A stretch of DNA of 64,000 bases. It comes from Theocolax elegans. Lineage: Eukaryota; Arthropoda; Insecta; Hymenoptera; Cerocephalidae. The stretch is taken from contig CM047426.1 in NCBI GenBank assembly GCA_026168455.1, positions 59,880,396-59,944,395 on the forward strand. The letters are read 5' to 3'. Positions 57,123 to 64,000 of this stretch are shown here, one piece after another. The position numbers and the translations under genes were made by a program. Each line of letters starts with the position of its first letter. Within the stretch, counting starts at the first letter, position 1. The notes under the pieces are model-generated. The model saw only the letters and a list, made by a program, of their open reading frames with translations, was not told the DNA's origin and did not search any database.

Positions 57123-58206
57123 AAATATTAAAAAAGTGTGTAAGCACTTTTGCCAGTACTCCAATGTTTGTATATTTTTGTACCAAATTAAATTATTATA
57201 TTAAGAACATACCTATAAGTAATATTATAAGTAATTAATAATAAATAATAGTCACTACATACATAAATAATGTATAAATAAAGTGGTCACAGTAATACTA
57301 GCATAGACTGAAGCAGTACTGTCAGTCTAATAATTAATAACTTAAATAATATATTTTAATGTAATATATATTTTATTTGATGATTCGTTCTGTTTTTTTA
57401 TCACAGTTAAATTTACGTTTTTACACATTTTTCATCATACTCTATTACAAAGGTGTAAAATGAGTGAGAAAGGTGGATCAAAAAATTAAAATTTTATTTT
57501 TGATTTATCTTCTATATTCTGATATATATATATCAAAATTCATCCGTTCTCCGGTGTCCGGTATCCCAAAAGTTACAAGAATTTAACGTATCGGTGGAGT
57601 GGAAGGGTTAACGCTGAATACGACAACCACACATCATTTATCTCACATCTAATGATAGGTGCAGGAGGAGTCATGAGGGGGGGGGGGGTAAAATTAGAAC
57701 ATTTTTTAAATATTTTATAGAGGTTATCGGTATATATGAATTAGAATATGACGACCAATCTTTTTTATTCTAAAAAAACTAAGATGAGGTTTTTGGTTAC
57801 GGTGAATAGCGATATGATAATCACTCTTCATTTATCCTCCATTTATTGCTAGATAGAGGAGGGGCAAGAGGGGGAGGGGGGAAATAAAATTAGTAAAATT
57901 TCAAAAATAATTTAGGGGTTTCGGTACAGGTAAATAACAATATGACCACCACTCCTTTTTATCCCCTATTTTAAAGATAAAGGAAGGTGGGAGGAAGGGT
58001 CAACATTGAATATGACAACCAGTCTTAATTTATCCCCCATGTAATGATTAAGTAGTAGGGAGTAAGAAGGGGGTTTAGTAGAAGAATTCCAAAAATATTT
58101 TATAGGGGTTTTCGGTAATAAAAAGTGGTCACAGTAATACGAACACTGACAAAAACAGTACTATTACTCTAATAAATTTTGATAACATATATAATATAAT
58201 ATATAT
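57123..58206. other. non-coding, diverged direct repeats
   Basis: GTGGTCACAGTAATAC recurs at about 57283 and 58123 with similar following sequence. AATATGACNACCA(C/G)TC...TTTATCCCCCAT-like segments recur about every 130 bp at 57610-58060 with G-rich tails. 57358-57475 also resembles 59437-59555. No gene. Confidence 0.55.
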
Positions 58207-58210
58207 AATT

Positions 58211-59431
58211 GAGGAGCTGGATGCAAGAACACGCTGAGCGCGGCGAATGGATAGAGGAGGCGGAGAGAAATTAAGAAATTGACGTCACCGTGACCAAATT
58301 TTTTAATTTGCCGAATTTGATTTAAAAAAATACTGTCGTATGCAGAATTAAAAGACGCAACTTTTTTCTATTTTATGTTTTTCTGTACGATGTGCAGATC
58401 AGATGAAAAAAATTAAGAACTGGAAATTTAGAAAACGGATTTTTAATTCATTTTTCAAAATTGAATCGCAGTAACTTTGACAAATCTTAATGAAATTCCC
58501 TGATTTTTCGTACAGATACTTAATATAGTCTAACGATAAATATAAACCTGTAAAAAATTGTACTTTAAACAAATTTTATACAACAATTGAACTTAAATAA
58601 CAAGCTTTTAATACGGTTTCAGTATTCAGTAGCCGAAAAATTTCGCAGATAGAGCAATATAAACAACGAAATCGTAAACAAATGAACATCGACTTCGTCG
58701 CCGTAATGGTCATCTGCTTCGCGGCTTAAATCAGTGGCCGTCTTTGTTATTTACTGTAAATCGCATTGTAATATTGTATCAAACTACAACATAAAAATGG
58801 TTTAAATAATAACTGCTTTTTGATGCTATAAAATATCTTTATTTTTATGTAATTTAGTTAAGTATTTAGTTATTTTGCTTTAAATCGCTCTATTGTTTTT
58901 TATCCAAATAAGCTGAAATTTTTAAGAAATTATCTTCAAATATAAACGAACATATCTCTCGCTGGAAGTTTGCGAAGTCTAAGACTTTACAACACACTTT
59001 CGGCTACTGAATATTGAAACCGTATTAAAAGCTTGTTATTTACGTTAAGTTCAATTGTTGTATAAAATTTGTTAAAAGTAGAATTTTTTACATGGTTTAT
59101 ATTTATCGTTAGACTATATTAAGTATCTGTACGAAAAATTAGGGAATTTCATTAAGATTTGTCAAAGTTACAGCGATTCAATTTTGAAAAATGAATTAAA
59201 AATCCGTTTTCTAAATTTTCAGTTCTTAATTTTTTTCATCTGATCTGTACATCGTACAGAAAAACATTAAATAGAAAAAAGTTGCGTCTTTTAATTCTGC
59301 ATACGACAGTATTTTTTTAAATTAAATTCGGCAGATTAAAAAATTTGGTCACGGTGACGTCAATTTCTTAATTTCTCTCCGCCTCCTCTATCCATTCGCC
59401 GCGCTCGGCGTGTTCTTGCATCCAGCTCCTC
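58211..59431. mobile_element. 1.2-kb element with inverted arms of about 430 bp
   Basis: GAGGAGCTGGATGCAAGAAC at 58211 is mirrored by GTTCTTGCATCCAGCTCCTC ending 59431. Arms run to about 58640 and from about 59000, around a unique centre of about 360 bp. AATT lies at both outer edges (58207-58210, 59432-59435) and may be a 4-bp target duplication or part of the repeat. No coding frame. It is a foldback/MITE-type DNA element. Confidence 0.82.
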
Positions 59432-59436
59432 AATTT

Positions 59437-59664
59437 AATGTAATATATATTTTATTTGACGATACGTTTTATTTTTTTTTATTACATATATATAGATATT
59501 TTTTACAAACATTTTTCATCATCTTCTATTTCTAAGATGTAAAATGCGTGAGGAAGGTGGTTAAACAATTATAAATATTATTTTTCTTTCATTTTTTTAA
59601 TGTAATACCAAGTGTAATATCAAAATAACTTTTATAATTAATATTCAATTTTTATTATTGTAAT
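59437..59664. other. AT-rich spacer
   Basis: This resembles 57358-57475 (ATGTAATATATATTTTATTT, TTTTTCATCAT, GATGTAAAATG) and separates two palindromic elements. No gene. Confidence 0.4.
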
Positions 59665-60576
59665 TGTATAATATCATAAAAATATCTTTGATTCTAATTC
59701 CCATATTTTCTCTACTTATTTATATTTTTATTACACCTTTTCTATATCTAACTTATATTCCATAATATTTTTCTGCAATTGAAAGTATTCAATTCGAAAA
59801 CACCTTCCAAGAAGGTGTCAAAACCCGCAAGTATTGTGCTATTCTAATCAAACTTTGAAAATTGTTATCTGATAAATAAATTCTGCAATTCAATCTGACA
59901 TTGTTATCTGATAAATAAATAATTTTAATTTCTAATTACCTTATTTTATCTATTTCTTTGAATTTTAATGAAACATTTTTATAAATATTACGAAAATTTC
60001 GTATAAAAAATTTCTGCAATTGAAGGAATTGAAATGAAACTGAAATCGACAAGTATTTTGAATCGTACCATAAATTTATATTTTATATAAACATTTTTAT
60101 ATATATTACTTAAACTTCGTAAAAAGTTTCTGCAATTGAAAGCACTGAAATCAAACTGTAATCGACAAGTATTTTGAACCATGCAAAAATTTCTACCAAT
60201 CTGAATACAGATTTTTTATATGAAAAGTATCTTACACTATTATTTTCATTTCTGGCCCTCACATGTTTTACAGTAATAAATAAATAATATTCTAATGATA
60301 TTAATTTGTGCAAAATTAATTTCTGCAATACTAATAAAATGGACATTTCTTTTTTATTCTTTTAAATAATAAAATAATACTTGCACCACCGTTGGTTAAA
60401 CGCTTCATATATGTGTTAATTCTGACTATATTAACTGATGTTACATTTTATAAATAATTACATACATCTTAGCTTTTATCTTATTAATTAAATAATTAAT
60501 TGGTAATATCATGTAGATTGTATATCCTTAGTTAAGCGAAATAATAATTATTTTACATAACTACTAAGAAAAACTT

Positions 60577-60738
60577 GCTAATCAGCGACGGAGGTCATAC
60601 GATGTCTTGGTGAAGAAAGCACTTGTTGAAAATACAGTCGCTAGTGGTGCTTGTATCAATCCGCCGGGGACGGGAATCAAACCTGGGACCTCCAGATTAT
60701 GAGTCCGTCGCCCTACCGACCAAGCCATCGCAGGCCTC
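60577..60738 (-). repeat. tRNA-derived SINE in palindrome loop, first copy
   Basis: TGCTAATCAGCGACGGAGGT through CGCAGGCCTC matches the SINE at 3688-3527 (head on the right, box B as GGGAATCAAACCTGGGACC). The T-rich tail is missing, so it is a truncated or older copy. No target duplication found. Confidence 0.75.
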
Positions 60739-61914
60739 TTTTAGGAACTTTATTAGATAAAAATAATGATGTCTATTTTATCATTGGTGATGTAGGATAT
60801 TAAAATTGCCAGATAGTATTGCAATATTTATATATTATTACTCATTGCAGTTTCTTCACGGTATTATATACTTTCATAAATGTAAAGGAATACATTAGTA
60901 AGTCAGAATTAACACATATATGAAGCGTTTAACCAACGGTGGTGCAAGTATTATTTTATTATTTAAAAGAATAAAAAAGAAATGTCCATTTTATTAGTAT
61001 TGCAGAAATTAATTTTGCACAAATTAATATCATTAGAATATTATTTATTTATTACTGTAAAACATGTGAGGGCCAGAAATGAAAAATAATAGTGTAAGAT
61101 ACTTTTCATATAAAAAAATCTGTATTCAGATTGGTAGAAATTTTTGCATGGTTCAAAATACTTGTCGATTACAGTTTGATTTCAGTGCTTTCAATTGCAG
61201 AAACTTTTTACGAAGTTTAAGTAATATATATAAAAATGTTTATATAAAATATAAATTTATGGTACGATTCAAAATACTTGTCGATTTCAGTTTCATTTCA
61301 ATTCCTTCAATTGCAGAAATTTTTTATACGAAAATTTCGTATAAAAAATTTCTGCAATTGAAGGAATTGAAATGAAACTGAAATCGACAAGTATTTTGAA
61401 TCGTACCATAAATTTATATTTTATATAAACATTTTTATATATTACTTAAACTTCGTAAAAAGTTTCTGCAATTGAAAGCACTGAAATCAAACTGTAATCG
61501 ACAAGTATTTTGAACCATGCAAAAATTTCTACCAATCTGAATACAGATTTTTTTATATGAAAAGTATCTTACACTATTATTTTTCATTTCTGGCCCTCAC
61601 ATGTTTTACAGTAATAAATAAATAATATTCTAATGATATTAATTTGTGCAAAATTAATTTCTGCAATACTAATAAAATGGACATTTCTTTTTTATTCTTT
61701 TAAATAATAAAATAATACTTGCACCACCGTTGGTTAAACGCTTCATATATGTGTTAATTCTGACTATATTAACTGATGTTACATTTTATAAATAATTACA
61801 TACATCTTAGCTTTTATCTTATTAATTAAATAATTAATTGGTAATATCATGTAGATTGTATATCCTTAGTTAAGCGAAATAATAATTATTTTACATAACT
61901 ACTAAGAAAAACTT

Positions 61915-62076
61915 GCTAATCAGCGACGGAGGTCATACGATGTCTTGGTGAAGAAAGCACTTGTTGAAAATACAGTCGCTAGTGGTGCTTGTATCAATCC
62001 GCCGGGGACGGGAATCAAACCTGGGACCTCCAGATTATGAGTCCGTCGCCCTACCGACCAAGCCATCGCAGGCCTC
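61915..62076 (-). repeat. tRNA-derived SINE in palindrome loop, second copy
   Basis: An identical copy 1338 bp downstream of the one at 60577, carried along by the tandem duplication of the loop rather than a separate insertion. Confidence 0.75.
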
Positions 62077-63002
62077 TTTTAGGAACTTTATTAGATAAAA
62101 ATAATGATGTCTATTTTATCATTGGTGATGTAGGATATTAAAATTGCCAGATAGTATTGCAATATTTATATATTATTACTCATTGCAGTTTCTTCACGGT
62201 ATTATATACTTTCATAAATGTAAAGGAATACATTAGTAAGTCAGAATTAACACATATATGAAGCGTTTAACCAACGGTGGTGCAAGTATTATTTTATTAT
62301 TTAAAAGAATAAAAAAGAAATGTCCATTTTATTAGTATTGCAGAAATTAATTTTGCACAAATTAATATCATTAGAATATTATTTATTTATTACTGTAAAA
62401 CATGTGAGGGCCAGAAATGAAAAATAATAGTGTAAGATACTTTTCATATAAAAAAATCTGTATTCAGATTGGTAGAAATTTTTGCATGGTTCAAAATACT
62501 TGTCGATTACAGTTTGATTTCAGTGCTTTCAATTGCAGAAACTTTTTACGAAGTTTAAGTAATATATATAAAAATGTTTATATAAAATATAAATTTATGG
62601 TACGATTCAAAATACTTGTCGATTTCAGTTTCATTTCAATTCCTTCAATTGCAGAAATTTTTTATACGAAATTTTCGTAATATTTATAAAAATGTTTCAT
62701 TAAAATTCAAAGAAATAGATAAAATAAGGTAGTTAGAAATTAAAATTATTTATTTATCAGATAACAATGTCAGATTGAATTGCAGAATTTATTTATCAGA
62801 TAACAATTTTCAAAGTTTGATTAGAATAGCACAATACTTGCGGGTTTTGACACCTTCTTGGAAGGTGTTTTCGAATTGAATACTTTCAATTGCAGAAAAA
62901 TATTATGGAATATAAGTTAGATATAGAAAAGGTGTAATAAAAATATAAATAAGTAGAGAAAATATGGGAATTAGAATCAAAGATATTTTTATCTTATACT
63001 TT

Positions 63003-63440
63003 AAAATTTATCAGACAGATAACAATTTTATTTATCAGATAACAATTTTCAAAGTTTGATTAGAATAACACATATACTTGCGGGTTTTGACACCTTTTTG
63101 AAAGGTGCTTTTGATTTGAGTACTTTCAATTGCAGAAAACTATTATGGAATATAAATTACTTATAAAAAGGTGTAATTAAAATATAAATAAGTATAAAAA
63201 TAGAATTATCTTAAAAATGCAATAATTAATATATTTAATTGTTTATAATAGAATTATCTTAAAAATGCTAACACATATACTTGCGGGTTTTGACACCTTT
63301 TTGAAAGGTGTTTTTGATTTGAGTACTTTCAATTGCAGAAAACTATTATGGAGTATAAATTACTTATAAAAAGGTGTAATTAAAATATAAATAAGTATAA
63401 AAATAGAATTATCTTAAAAATGCAATAATTAATATATTTA
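63003..63440 (+). repeat. 203-bp tandem repeat, two copies
   Basis: ACACATATACTTGCGGGTTT at 63068 recurs at 63271 with the following about 170 bp nearly unchanged. Each contains a short hairpin (GACACCTTTTTGAAAGGTG) and CTTTCAATTGCAGAAAA. A related unit occurs at 62830 inside the palindrome arm, so the array extends that family. Confidence 0.8.
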
Positions 63441-64000
63441 ATTTTTAACCCATTGTATATATCATATGGATATTTGGAAAAGTGTATGTTATACTTGATT
63501 AATATTGATTTCCTCTTCAAACAATTTTGCATCTGTATTTAAAGCATTACATTGAATTTTAGATCCGTTATTATTATTGAGTATACGTTTAAAAATTTTA
63601 TGAGTTTTATCAAGAATGAGTAAACAAATACACATTCTTTCATGTTATGTTCACAACTTTTTTTTTGCGCACGGAAAAAATACATATATTATGTATTCTT
63701 GAAAAAACAATTTTAAAATATATATATATTATATTAATATTCCGCCGCACGCACACACACCCACATACATACATACTTATATATACACATATATGGGCTA
63801 TTTCACGTCAAGTGGTATGATGAAAATTTTAAATCACTCCAAAATTTGAGAACAGGCTGGAAACATCTTCCAGAACAAACAAAAAAAATTTAAGTGTTAA
63901 AAATAATTTGCTTAAGAGTTATTTGACCATGAAAAGTGGAAATTTTTCAATTTTTTAGAAAAATTTCTATTTTTAAAGCCATTTATCTCAAAATCTGTTG
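63441..64000. other. AT-rich end of window
   Basis: No gene. CA- and CATA-type simple repeats lie at about 63748-63792. From 63795 (GGGCTATTTCACGTCAAGTG) a sequence begins that looks like the end of another dispersed element, cut by the window edge. Confidence 0.4.

Larger units (their letters stand above)
59665..63002. repeat. 3.3-kb hierarchical palindrome
   Basis: Outer arms (ATATCTTTGATTCTAATTCC near 59690, mirrored near 62980) converge on a centre at about 61333 (ATACGAAAATTTCGTAT). Each half contains inverted arms A (about 59985-60430 and 61334-61775) and A' (about 60900-61333 and 62240-62680) around a loop B of about 470 bp. The loops are in the same orientation, so 59988-61333 and 61334-62680 are also a direct tandem repeat with an offset of 1338 bp. 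Within arms, TTCAATTGCAGAAA-type segments recur about every 110 bp. Frames of 60-98 codons here are repeats of one sequence, not genes. Confidence 0.88.

Overview
The window looks like transposable-element-dense, gene-poor DNA from an arthropod, most likely an insect. A hymenopteran, perhaps an ant, is my best guess, but no host gene pins this down. The DNA is strongly AT-rich. Nearly every recognisable coding stretch is a transposon protein with stops or frameshifts, and no bacterial operon, rRNA, functional tRNA or convincing host gene was seen.

Layout. 1-5.2 kb: AT-rich word arrays, tRNA-derived SINE-like elements, a 34-bp minisatellite and one exon of a Crypton-like tyrosine recombinase. 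6-8 kb: a GC-rich LTR-like segment. 8.5-18.2 kb: a decayed Ty3/Gypsy retrotransposon (5' LTR, primer-binding site, gag, protease, RT/RNase H, integrase, extra 3' ORF) with a foreign solo LTR nested in gag. 18.2-27.1 kb: a decayed Helitron (HUH Rep and Pif1-type helicase) split inside the helicase by a 5'-truncated LOA/Jockey-like LINE. 28.5-30.2 kb: a foldback element with very long inverted arms. 29.5-47.7 kb: a nearly identical tandem duplication with a unit of about 9.1 kb. Each unit holds a foldback arm, a GC-rich island, a TA-target MITE, a Jockey/CR1-like LINE with tandem 5' monomers, a hAT-type element inside that LINE, and a second LOA-like LINE. Only the second unit continues to the LOA tail and the remainder of the host LINE (to 50.1 kb). 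50.3-52.2 kb: another LINE ORF1 relic, a SINE and a tRNA-headed word-array element. 53.6-55.1 kb: a hAT-lineage transposase relic on the minus strand carrying a TTAA-target MITE. 55-57 kb: an LTR-like GC-rich block and a minisatellite of about 60 bp. 58-63 kb: a 1.2-kb inverted repeat and a 3.3-kb hierarchical palindrome.

The order of events can partly be read from nesting. In three cases (solo LTR in gag, LOA in the Helitron helicase, TTAA MITE in the transposase) removing the insert plus one target-site copy brings the flanks back into one frame. The LOA insertion into the host LINE predates the 9.1-kb duplication, because the flanking 321-bp repeats differ by roughly 3% while the duplicated units are almost identical. 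Two palindromes show loop orientations that a simple history does not explain; this could be flip-flop recombination between arms, or misassembly. All calls come from reading the sequence, without database searches.
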